From: an uncultured Prevotella sp. | GTDB taxonomy: Bacteria > Bacteroidota > Bacteroidia > Bacteroidales > Bacteroidaceae | Length of the DNA stretch: 22,810 nucleotides | Assembly (NCBI GenBank): GCA_947072805.1 | Contig: CAMTJK010000016.1 | Span: forward strand, 1 to 22,810 | Direction: 5' to 3' | Shown: positions 16,612 to 22,713 of the stretch, one piece after another | Position numbering within the stretch: the first letter of the stretch is position 1 | How the letters are laid out: each line of letters starts with the position of its first letter | The notes under the pieces: generated by a model | What the model saw: only the letters and a program-made list of their open reading frames with translations | Databases searched by the model: none | What the model was told of the DNA's origin: nothing | Made by a program: the position numbers and the translations under genes

Positions 16612-17481
16612 ATGAAAAATAACAACGGAAAGGAACGAATTATGAAAATAGTGTTCTCAATTACCATATTAGCTATGGTTCTGCCTCTTTCGACTGTAGC
16701 ACAGGATGACATGTATTATATTCCAAGCAAGTCGAAGGTTTCAAGGAAAGTAAGCAACTATAGCGGAACGAATGCCACATTTTATTCAGGCAGCGACCGC
16801 AATGTTGATGAGTATAATCGTCATGGGAGTTATGTTCTCGAGATAGATTCAGCCGGAAATGACATCATAGATTTCGATGCGGTTGTAGGTGTATATCCTG
16901 ATACTATGTATGTAGAAACGGGCGAAGATTACTCTTGTACACGTAAAATGAGTCGCTTCGACGATTATTATTGGGACGATTCGTATTGGGCTGGATTTCA
17001 TGCAGGTCGTTATTCGTCGTGGTGGTATGATCCATGGTATTATTCAAGCTGGTATTACAGTCCATGGTATTACGGTTGGTACGACTCTTGGTTCTATGGT
17101 GGATATGCATGGCATAGTCATTGGTGGGGATATCCACACTATGTTGTTGCCCATAAAGGTGGTATAAGTGGTACAAGGAATCCTGTTCGTGTGACAGGAC
17201 GCCCTCGCGGAACAGGTTTCGCTGGTACACGCTCGGTAGTAAATGGTGTTTCAAGTAGAAGCAGGGCTGCAGCAACAGCATCCAACAGGACAAACCCTGG
17301 CAATTCAGTACGTTTCGGATCTACTCGTAACTCGGTATCGTCCTATTCTAATGTGTCACGACAGAACAGCGGCTCGTTTAGTCAGGGTAGTTTCGGTGGT
17401 TCTCGTTCAGGCGGTAGTTTCGGCGGTGGTTCTCGTTCAGGCGGTTCTCGCTCAGGTGGTGGCTTTGGTGGAAGAAGATAG
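16612..17481 (+). CDS. Secreted Tyr/Trp-rich, Gly/Ser-tailed protein of unknown function
   Basis: A 289-residue exported protein. A second in-frame ATG at 16642 begins MKIVFSITILAMVLP and gives a more standard signal peptide, cleaved after about VAQ; it has AAGGAA upstream. Either start is possible. Residues about 125-180 are extraordinarily rich in Tyr, Trp, Gly and His (runs such as SSWWYDPWYYSSWYYSPWYY). The C-terminal 60 residues are repeats of Gly, Ser, Arg and Phe. Both parts are encoded by DNA with a 30-bp period. I do not recognise a catalytic domain. The composition suggests a low-complexity, possibly aggregating or surface-associated envelope protein. It probably forms an operon with the FadL-like gene 41 nt downstream. 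Confidence 0.8.
   Translation: MKNNNGKERIMKIVFSITILAMVLPLSTVAQDDMYYIPSKSKVSRKVSNYSGTNATFYSGSDRNVDEYNRHGSYVLEIDSAGNDIIDFDAVVGVYPDTMYVETGEDYSCTRKMSRFDDYYWDDSYWAGFHAGRYSSWWYDPWYYSSWYYSPWYYGWYDSWFYGGYAWHSHWWGYPHYVVAHKGGISGTRNPVRVTGRPRGTGFAGTRSVVNGVSSRSRAAATASNRTNPGNSVRFGSTRNSVSSYSNVSRQNSGSFSQGSFGGSRSGGSFGGGSRSGGSRSGGGFGGRR
17031..17072 (+). repeat. Direct repeat coding for the Tyr/Trp-rich segment
   Basis: TCCATGGTATTA occurs at 17031-17042 and again at 17061-17072, exactly 30 bases apart, encoding two PWYY-type decads. Confidence 0.75.
17394..17445 (+). repeat. 22-bp direct repeat coding for the Gly/Ser tail
   Basis: A 22-bp sequence beginning CGGTGGTTCTCGTTCAGG occurs at 17394-17415 and 17424-17445, again 30 bases apart. 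A degenerate third part continues to 17478. It encodes SRSGG/FGG repeats. Slippage here would stay in frame. Confidence 0.8.
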
Positions 17482-17522
17482 CGTATCTTATTTATATTAT
17501 AAACGTATTAAACGAAAAGTGT

Positions 17523-19115
17523 ATGAATACTAAATATTCATTATTTGTTGTGGGAATGATGGTATCGTTACCCCTTATGTCTCAAGAAACTTATATCAAC
17601 GCAGATATAGTAACGGAGGATTTAAATGGTACGGCCCGATACGTAGGCATGGGTGGAGCGATGGAGGCTCTTGGCGCTGATATTTCTACTATCGGTACAA
17701 ACCCCGCGGGTATAGGACTGTTCCGACATTCAATGATAAATACATCGTTTGGCTTTGTTTCTCAGCAGGATGCCGTTGATTTTGCTAATGGAAACAAAAC
17801 TAATATGAGTTTTGATCAGATAGGCTTTGTCTATTCGACACGAATGGGACAACAGTCTTTTATCAATTTTGCCTTTAACTATCATAAAAGCCGTAATTTC
17901 AATTATATATTGAACGCCACTGGTGGCTTGGCTGAAAATTCTTCACAGAACAGAGCCACATACAATAAGGCATATACAGCAGCAAGCAACGGTTGGGATA
18001 TCGCCTTGCCAAATTCACAGGGAGTGATGACGGCTAATGATGATGCTTGCAGTCAGCTTGATCAGCTTTATTTCAATTCTGTCAGTTGGAATCCTCTTAT
18101 ATCGGACGATTTTTATGGACGTTTCTGCTATTATGCCTCTGACTTATATCGTATGAACCGTGCAACAACGGGTTACATAGGTGAGTATAACTTCAATATC
18201 AGTGGAAATATCAACGATAGGGTTTATCTTGGATTGACAATAGGAATACATGATGTTCATTACAGTGATTATTCGGAATATTATGAGCGTTTTGTTTCCA
18301 ACCAGGAAGCACTTGGCGGTGTTTCTATTGAGGATTCAAGAGAGATAACAGGTACGGGATATGATTTGAAATTGGGTGCTATCTTCAGACCAATCGAAGA
18401 ATCCCCGTTCCGCATAGGATTGTCGATTGCCACTCCTACATTTTACGATTTGAAGACAAGTAATTACACAAAGATGATAGTTGATGATAGAAATGCTAAT
18501 TCGGAAACTTATTCAAGTGTGGGTATGCTTGACATTGCGAATACGTACGACTATCAGCTTTATACACCTTGGAGGTTTGGACTTAGTCTCGGACATACAA
18601 TCGGTAATTATCTTGCTCTCGGCGCATCATATGAATATGCAGATTATGGCAGCACTGACAGTCGCATAAACGATGGCTATGATTGGGACGGTTATTACAC
18701 AAGCGATAGTGACTTAGGTATGAACAAGCATACAAAGGCTGTACTGAAGGGTGTTTCTACATTGAAAGTGGGTGCAGAGTTCAAACCGGATGATGATATA
18801 TCTGTTCGTCTTGGATTCAATTATCTTTCGCCAATGTATAATAAAGGTGCCATGAAGGATGGGTTTATCAATTCTCCAGGTAATTCCTACCAATCGGCAA
18901 CAGATTACACCAATTGGAATGAGACATACAGAATAACGACGGGCTTGGGCTATCGTTTGGATAACTTTGTTATAGATCTTGCTTATCAATACACACAGAC
19001 AGACGGCACATTCCATCCGTTTGGTGATGTGCTTGACGCATCTAATGTAGCAGATGCTGTAAAGGTAAACGACAAGCGCCATCAACTTCTCATGACATTG
19101 GGATATGTCTTTTAA
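17523..19115 (+). CDS. FadL/OmpP1-like outer-membrane beta-barrel protein
   Basis: A 530-residue outer-membrane protein with a signal peptide (about 1-20, ending LPLMSQ). The N-terminal hatch-like segment GTARYVGMGGAMEALGAD followed by TNPAGIGLFR is characteristic of the FadL/OmpP1/TodX superfamily, whose members pass hydrophobic substrates across the outer membrane. The rest alternates polar and hydrophobic residues, as in beta strands, and ends with HQLLMTLGYVF. A terminal Phe is the barrel-assembly signal. Bacteroidetes relatives are sometimes annotated as hemin receptors; I see nothing to support haem as the substrate. It lies 41 nt after the Tyr/Trp-rich gene with no promoter between. 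A 16-bp perfect inverted repeat begins 3 nt after its stop. Confidence 0.88.
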   Translation: MNTKYSLFVVGMMVSLPLMSQETYINADIVTEDLNGTARYVGMGGAMEALGADISTIGTNPAGIGLFRHSMINTSFGFVSQQDAVDFANGNKTNMSFDQIGFVYSTRMGQQSFINFAFNYHKSRNFNYILNATGGLAENSSQNRATYNKAYTAASNGWDIALPNSQGVMTANDDACSQLDQLYFNSVSWNPLISDDFYGRFCYYASDLYRMNRATTGYIGEYNFNISGNINDRVYLGLTIGIHDVHYSDYSEYYERFVSNQEALGGVSIEDSREITGTGYDLKLGAIFRPIEESPFRIGLSIATPTFYDLKTSNYTKMIVDDRNANSETYSSVGMLDIANTYDYQLYTPWRFGLSLGHTIGNYLALGASYEYADYGSTDSRINDGYDWDGYYTSDSDLGMNKHTKAVLKGVSTLKVGAEFKPDDDISVRLGFNYLSPMYNKGAMKDGFINSPGNSYQSATDYTNWNETYRITTGLGYRLDNFVIDLAYQYTQTDGTFHPFGDVLDASNVADAVKVNDKRHQLLMTLGYVF

Positions 19116-19117
19116 CC

Positions 19118-19163
19118 CGAATAGGTCATTAGCATTATCATCATAACGCTAATGACCTATTCG
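19118..19163 (+). terminator. 16-bp perfect inverted repeat after the porin gene (likely terminator)
   Basis: CGAATAGGTCATTAGC (19118-19133) and GCTAATGACCTATTCG (19148-19163) are perfect complements with a 14-base loop, starting 3 nt after the stop codon. No T run follows (GTGGTAAATTG), so it is either a U-tract-poor terminator or a 3'-end stabilising hairpin. Confidence 0.65.
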
Positions 19164-19184
19164 TGGTAAATTGATACGGTAGTC

Positions 19185-19198
19185 ATATATATATATAT
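19185..19198. repeat. (AT)7 dinucleotide run
   Basis: Seven AT units lie between the two large inverted repeats. On the minus strand this run directly follows the second hairpin and may act as a weak release tract. Confidence 0.8.
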
Positions 19199-19252
19199 TA
19201 CGCGGATTACATGAGAGCCTATATCCAGTTGGTTTCAGGTAATCCGCGTAAT
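19197..19252 (-). terminator. 14-bp perfect inverted repeat after the PqqD-like gene (likely terminator)
   Basis: ATTACGCGGATTAC (19197-19210) and GTAATCCGCGTAAT (19239-19252) are perfect complements. Inside the 28-base loop, TGAGAGCC and GGTTTCA can pair further, with one bulge and a G-U. It lies 18 bp beyond the stop of the PqqD-like gene. On the minus strand it is followed by an AT run rather than T's. I read it as the end of the rpoD transcription unit. Confidence 0.6.
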
Positions 19253-19270
19253 CATTATTCGATACAAAAC

Positions 19271-19537
19271 CTATTCTACGATACCGGCTTGTTTCCATTG
19301 TTCGACAATGCTTGCCGCATCTTTTAAGACGGTTTCCCTGTCTACATCATATTCATCTGACAGTAGTTGTGCCAGATCGTCTACAGAAAAGTCCTTGTCC
19401 TTTATTGCATTCCATAGATAGGCCGACGATTCGTTCATTCTGATTATCTTGCTGAAATCTATGTTTTCTATGCCCTCTGCTACAATAATCTGTTCGCCAC
19501 AGACACTGCGCAGGTTGAATCCTTTTTTTGTTCTCAT
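19271..19537 (-). CDS. PqqD-like peptide-binding protein
   Basis: An 88-residue protein matching the PqqD family pattern: GFNLRSVCGEQIIVAEG, then MNESSAYLW (34-42), then a winged-helix-like C-terminus (LAQLLSDEYDVD...ASIVEQWKQAGIVE). PqqD folds are the basis of RiPP recognition elements, which bind leader peptides and hand them to modifying enzymes. Stand-alone versions occur in many systems unrelated to PQQ. No other PQQ gene is present here. It is the last gene of the rpoD unit, 78 nt after the S24/S26-like gene. I found no short precursor-like ORF in that gap. The family is confident; the role is inferred. Confidence 0.88.
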   Translation of the reverse strand: MRTKKGFNLRSVCGEQIIVAEGIENIDFSKIIRMNESSAYLWNAIKDKDFSVDDLAQLLSDEYDVDRETVLKDAASIVEQWKQAGIVE

Positions 19538-19615
19538 ATATAAATAGCCGATTAGATTATTATATTTTTGTCTTTTTGATATCTGGAATACGTTTGGTCG
19601 TTTTAATATACATTA

Positions 19616-20083
19616 TCAAACAAACAAATGCCTGTATATAAAGAGAAGATATCTGCGGATAGGGTAGAGCTTTGTCCATATATATGAATATATGCGCCAT
19701 TTTCTTCCACTGGTACTGTCAGCCGTTGCACGTCCTTTGCGATAAAAGCCTGCAGCAAAGGCTTTGATGTCATCTCGTTTGCAATGTTCGTTTGCAATGT
19801 TACCGTCGCCTCTTAGTGTAATGTTGTCTCCGTTAATGGCAATTATTCTGTGTAACACATAATGTCCTTCCGATACTTCGGCAAGTACGGCATCACCTTT
19901 TTTTATGCTGTTAACAGCTGTAAGCAACACTTTGTCGCGTCCATCTTCAAGAAACGGTCGCATACTGTAGCCGCGCAGAGGCAGCGTAATGGTATGCCCT
20001 TCATTTATCATCTTGATAATTTCTGGCATCAATATAGCATTGGCTATTTGCTTCTTGCTTACTTTGATATCGTGTTGTGACAT
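19616..20083 (-). CDS. S24/S26 (SipW-like) signal-peptidase-type protein
   Basis: A 155-residue protein with signal-peptidase features. The nucleophile motif is GYSMRPFLEDGRDKV with Ser40. A strand-turn AEVSEGHYVLHRII has His78, in the place where SipW/eukaryotic-type enzymes use His instead of Lys as base. RGDGN (91-95) is also typical. The N-terminus has no membrane anchor, but the C-terminus (about 130-155) is aromatic and basic and could bind membrane. It overlaps the kinase gene upstream by 25 bp. A perfect 13-bp tandem duplication lies within the gene. I infer that it cleaves a peptide or protein made or bound by its operon partners; the substrate is not known. Confidence 0.82.
   Translation of the reverse strand: MSQHDIKVSKKQIANAILMPEIIKMINEGHTITLPLRGYSMRPFLEDGRDKVLLTAVNSIKKGDAVLAEVSEGHYVLHRIIAINGDNITLRGDGNIANEHCKRDDIKAFAAGFYRKGRATADSTSGRKWRIYSYIWTKLYPIRRYLLFIYRHLFV
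19776..19801 (-). repeat. Perfect 13-bp tandem duplication inside the peptidase gene
   Basis: CGTTTGCAATGTT occurs twice back to back (19776-19788, 19789-19801). Thirteen is not a multiple of three, so loss of one copy would shift the frame after residue Glu99. The shifted frame stays open to 19603. The two-copy version encodes the family-like continuation (EHCKRDDIKAFAAGFYRKG), so the present state appears to be the functional one. Confidence 0.85.
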
Positions 20084-20943
20084 ATCACTGCGGCTTCTTT
20101 GTCAGGCAGACAGTTAAGGGTATATATAGGTATTGTTTCCACGATGCTTGTTATCGTGTTGCATATTTCGTTGTATATTCTGCTGTCCCATTTCATGGAA
20201 GAGCAGGCGGGAAGAATAGTGGCAAATGCTGGTATTGGTGCCATGCGGACGATGCTGTTTTGAGGCGCACGTTCTATTTTGGTAATAGCTCCCAATGGAT
20301 ATTTCACGTTGCGGTAACAGGGCGTCTTGCCGCTCCACGGTGAACCGTATAGGAAAGCCTTTCCGTTGATAAGTCTGATTATCGGGTTGTCATCGTTTAC
20401 AAGTTCTGTCCCTTCTATGTATTTCATCCACAGACTTGTGTGTGTGCTTTTACCCGTTCCGCTTTTGGCTGTAAAAGGATAGGCGTAGCCGTTGCATGCA
20501 ATACATGAGGCGTGTATGAGAAGTGCATCTTGACGGCATCCTGCAAAAGCAAATATTAGCATCAGTGCATCATTTAGCCCGAATGAACGCATTACCTTGT
20601 TGCCGGTGAGTGCACAGCGGCATTCGCTGAAATCGGCATTCGCTTGCAGCAGACAGCAATCCTTATCGGCAATGTTTCTGATGATGTATTGATATCCACC
20701 GTCAGAAAGGGTGTATACTACGGTGTCACCGTTGCCGGTATCAAATTTTCTTACCAGTTTGGCATCCTTGATAGGTCTGAGTGTGTCATCGACTGTTAGG
20801 CTGAACAGCAAATCACCCACAGGCTCGTTGTCAGAACAGAAGGGTAGGAACGACGGAATCAGTTCCATGTCGTTCTTTTCTGATTCGCAGAAAGTGATGC
20901 TTATGTTGAGGTCGGCGATCTTGAAATGTCGGGTCTTCTTCAT
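20059..20943 (-). CDS. HprK-like P-loop kinase
   Basis: A 294-residue protein with the core of HPr kinase/phosphorylase-like enzymes. A lead-in LLIHASCIA (141-149) precedes the P-loop AKSGTGKST (159-167). NDDNPII (183-189) probably binds metal. GSPWSGKTPCY (200-210) follows, with a C-terminal helical part. The N-terminal 130 residues are a separate, unassigned domain. Similar proteins occur next to PqqD-like proteins (HprK-related kinase families) and in some lasso-peptide clusters, where one phosphorylates the precursor. Bifunctional HPr regulation is unlikely here, because no HPr gene is nearby and the N-terminal domain differs. The start overlaps the preceding stop in ATGA, and the end overlaps the peptidase gene by 25 bp. 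The substrate is unknown. Confidence 0.82.
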   Translation of the reverse strand: MKKTRHFKIADLNISITFCESEKNDMELIPSFLPFCSDNEPVGDLLFSLTVDDTLRPIKDAKLVRKFDTGNGDTVVYTLSDGGYQYIIRNIADKDCCLLQANADFSECRCALTGNKVMRSFGLNDALMLIFAFAGCRQDALLIHASCIACNGYAYPFTAKSGTGKSTHTSLWMKYIEGTELVNDDNPIIRLINGKAFLYGSPWSGKTPCYRNVKYPLGAITKIERAPQNSIVRMAPIPAFATILPACSSMKWDSRIYNEICNTITSIVETIPIYTLNCLPDKEAAVICHNTISK

Positions 20944-21455
20944 CTCTTACGGTCCTTGCCTGACTTATCTTTCTTCCCTTTCTTGTCTTTCTTCTTTTTC
21001 TTTGTGGCGTTAGCTGTTTGTTCATCGTATTCTTCCACATTCATGTCTATTGTCTTGAAGCGGAAGTCAGAATCACTTAGAGTTCTAACGTCAAACTTTC
21101 CCTTAGCTTTTACGGTATATTTCTGACGTAATTTGAGCAATTTCTTCTCGACGTCTTTACGCTTTTGTGATGCTATGACGAGACAGGTTCTGTTCGGCAT
21201 TTTGCATGTGTAGGCAAAGTAGTCTCTCAACTGATATGAATAGTTGTCACGTCCCAGCAGGAAGTTCTTCTTTGTGTCCATCCATGCGCTGTCTACCGCC
21301 TGTACGTTTGTGAAGTGTACTATAGAGTCCTTGAAAGAGGCAGAGAACCCGAACATATAAACCGTAGGCACCATCTTACGCTTTGCCGTAACGTCTGTTA
21401 TTCCGAACAATGCAACTAAAATGGCGAAAATAAATAAGTATTTAGCTGTTTTCAT
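20940..21455 (-). CDS. Secreted protein with lysine-rich tail, function unknown
   Basis: A 171-residue protein with a clear signal peptide (MKTAKYLFIFAILVALFGIT, cleavage near 24). A compact body of about 120 residues has two cysteines, at about 84 and 91 (TCKMPNRTC), that could form a disulphide. The final 20 residues are almost entirely Lys, Asp, Gly and Arg. I do not recognise a family domain. It begins 12 nt after the rpoD stop and overlaps the kinase gene in an ATGA junction, so it is very likely co-transcribed with both. It may be periplasmic; the polycationic tail might bind envelope polymers or nucleic acid, which is inference only. Confidence 0.78.
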   Translation of the reverse strand: MKTAKYLFIFAILVALFGITDVTAKRKMVPTVYMFGFSASFKDSIVHFTNVQAVDSAWMDTKKNFLLGRDNYSYQLRDYFAYTCKMPNRTCLVIASQKRKDVEKKLLKLRQKYTVKAKGKFDVRTLSDSDFRFKTIDMNVEEYDEQTANATKKKKKDKKGKKDKSGKDRKR

Positions 21456-21467
21456 TTATGATATGGA

Positions 21468-22328
21468 TTATCCCAAATATGATTTCAACAAGTTGTTTTT
21501 TGTACAGTTACGCAGTCTCCTTATTGCTTTTTCCTTTATTTGGCGTACACGCTCGCGCGTCAGACCATACTTTGTGCCAATCTCGTCCAGGGTCATTTCC
21601 TGGCGGTTAATCCCAAAGAATGCTTCTATAACGTTGCGTTCGCGCTCGTTAAGGCATTGCAGCACAGCGTTTATTTCGGATCGCAACGACTCCATTACAA
21701 GAGCTTTGTCTGCTGGTGGAGCGTCATCGTTTACCATCACGTCAAGCAGGCTGTTGTCTTCACCCTCTGCAAAAGGTGCGTCTACTGAGACATGGCGTCC
21801 GGTAACCTTCAGAGCATCGTCTATCTTGTCTTCCGGTAGGTCCACTTTTTCAGAAATCTCTTCAATGGAAGGGCGACGTTCGTTTTCCTGTTCAAATTTG
21901 TTGAGCACTCTGTTTATCTTGTTCACAGAGCCTACTTGATTGAGTGGTAGTCTCACTATGCGGCTTTGTTCTGCTATGGCTTGAAGTATGCTTTGTCTTA
22001 TCCACCACACTGCGTACGATATAAACTTAAATCCCCTTGTCTCGTCGAACTTTTCTGCAGCCTTTATCAGTCCCACGTTGCCCTCATTAATCAGGTCCGG
22101 AAGGCTCAGCCCTTGATTCTGGTATTGTTTAGCCACTGAAACCACAAACCTGAGGTTGGCTCTTGTAAGTCTTTCCAACGCCTTGCGGTCACCCTTCTTT
22201 ATCCGCTGGGCAAGTTCAACTTCTTCCTCTACGGTAAGAAGGTCTTCCTTGCCTATTTCTTGCAGATACTTATCGAGAGACGCACTCTCACGGTTTGTTA
22301 TCGATTTTGTGATTTTAAGCTGTCTCAT
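21468..22328 (-). CDS. rpoD: Primary sigma-70 factor (Bacteroidetes type)
   Basis: This is the housekeeping sigma subunit that directs RNA polymerase to the TTTG/TAnnTTTG promoters seen elsewhere in the window. At 286 residues it lacks region 1.1, as usual in Bacteroidetes. Region 1.2 covers about 16-50. Region 2 covers about 52-128, with NLRFVVSVAKQYQNQGL, DLINEGNVGLIKA and the promoter-melting/-7-reading SYAVWWIRQSILQAI. Region 3 covers about 135-200. Region 4 carries the -33-reading helix-turn-helix LDEIGTKYGLTRERVRQIK (248-266). The start MRQLKITKSI is the family-typical N-terminus, and the promoter lies close upstream. Downstream genes follow so closely that they probably share this transcript. 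Confidence 0.97.
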   Translation of the reverse strand: MRQLKITKSITNRESASLDKYLQEIGKEDLLTVEEEVELAQRIKKGDRKALERLTRANLRFVVSVAKQYQNQGLSLPDLINEGNVGLIKAAEKFDETRGFKFISYAVWWIRQSILQAIAEQSRIVRLPLNQVGSVNKINRVLNKFEQENERRPSIEEISEKVDLPEDKIDDALKVTGRHVSVDAPFAEGEDNSLLDVMVNDDAPPADKALVMESLRSEINAVLQCLNERERNVIEAFFGINRQEMTLDEIGTKYGLTRERVRQIKEKAIRRLRNCTKNNLLKSYLG

Positions 22329-22351
22329 GGGCGTTAAGTTTATTGTCCATG

Positions 22352-22382
22352 CAAAATTAAATTATTTTTTCGGAAAAGCAAA
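22352..22382 (-). promoter_or_regulatory. Bacteroidetes-type promoter of rpoD
   Basis: On the minus strand TTTG (22382-22379) and TAATTTTG (22359-22352) are 19 bases apart, an almost ideal -33/-7 pair. Transcription should start near 22345, about 17 nt before the ATG. rpoD therefore appears to be read by its own product. Confidence 0.75.
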
Positions 22383-22405
22383 AGAACAGCGCTTTTTTTG
22401 ACGCT

Positions 22406-22418
22406 TCTCATTGTGAGA
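22406..22418. repeat. Short palindrome upstream of the rpoD promoter
   Basis: TCTCA-TTG-TGAGA is a perfect 5-bp inverted repeat, about 60-75 bases upstream of the predicted rpoD start site. It is a possible small operator half of the direct-repeat region next to it. Confidence 0.4.
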
Positions 22419-22423
22419 TGCAT

Positions 22424-22459
22424 GGATGAGAATTTGGATGAGAATTTGGATGAGAATTG
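22424..22459. repeat. Three 12-bp tandem repeats upstream of rpoD
   Basis: GGATGAGAATTT occurs at 22424-22435 and 22436-22447, and as GGATGAGAATTG at 22448-22459. The unit period is 12 bp, close to one helical turn. The array lies about 80-115 bases upstream of the predicted rpoD start. Confidence 0.85.
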
Positions 22460-22633
22460 TTTCGGAATTTGTCTTATAATGTAGGAGAAATGGGAATACC
22501 ATACAATGTCAATGATATTGAGCTTAAATTCTTCGTCAGACCGACACAAGCAAATGATGTTTTGAGCCATATTCTTTATTCAATGAACCGGTTTGGAATT
22601 ACGGATGTTTGTAGGACATTCGCGATAGAACCC
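22460..22633. other. Intergenic stretch with no supported gene
   Basis: A plus-strand frame starting at a TTG (22457) stays open to 22654, but it has no recognisable family, no promoter box and no ribosome site. I see nothing else in this stretch. Confidence 0.4.
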
Positions 22634-22693
22634 TTAACGAAATATAATTTGTAAAGATATTTGGTTGAATTTAACATTTTTAAATTCGGTATT
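22634..22693. repeat. Right arm of the 60-bp inverted repeat
   Basis: These bases match the reverse complement of 1-60 at 53 of 60 positions. Both arms point outward from the window. Beyond this arm 117 bases remain. They have no counterpart in the inner flank of the left arm, as expected if the shared element extends outward. Confidence 0.85.
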
Positions 22694-22713
22694 CTAGGTG
22701 TAAATTTTTGTTA

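Noticed and set aside
19603..19797. Alternative 64-codon frame at the end of the peptidase gene, suggesting a frameshifted gene
   Set aside because: The full-length frame keeps the family-like sequence EHCKRDDIKAFAAGFYRKG after the duplication, so the gene reads as intact; the other frame is noted only as a possible slippage product.
19271..20943. PQQ biosynthesis or complete lasso-peptide cluster
   Set aside because: PqqA, B, C, E are absent. There is no asparagine-synthetase-like cyclase or transglutaminase-like protease, and no precursor ORF in the gaps.
22424..22459. CRISPR-like array
   Set aside because: The 12-bp units are directly adjacent without spacers and number only three; no cas gene is present.
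22457..22654. Plus-strand 65-codon frame upstream of rpoD
   Set aside because: It starts at TTG inside the tandem repeat, has no ribosome site or promoter, resembles no family I know, and ends inside the 60-bp repeat arm.
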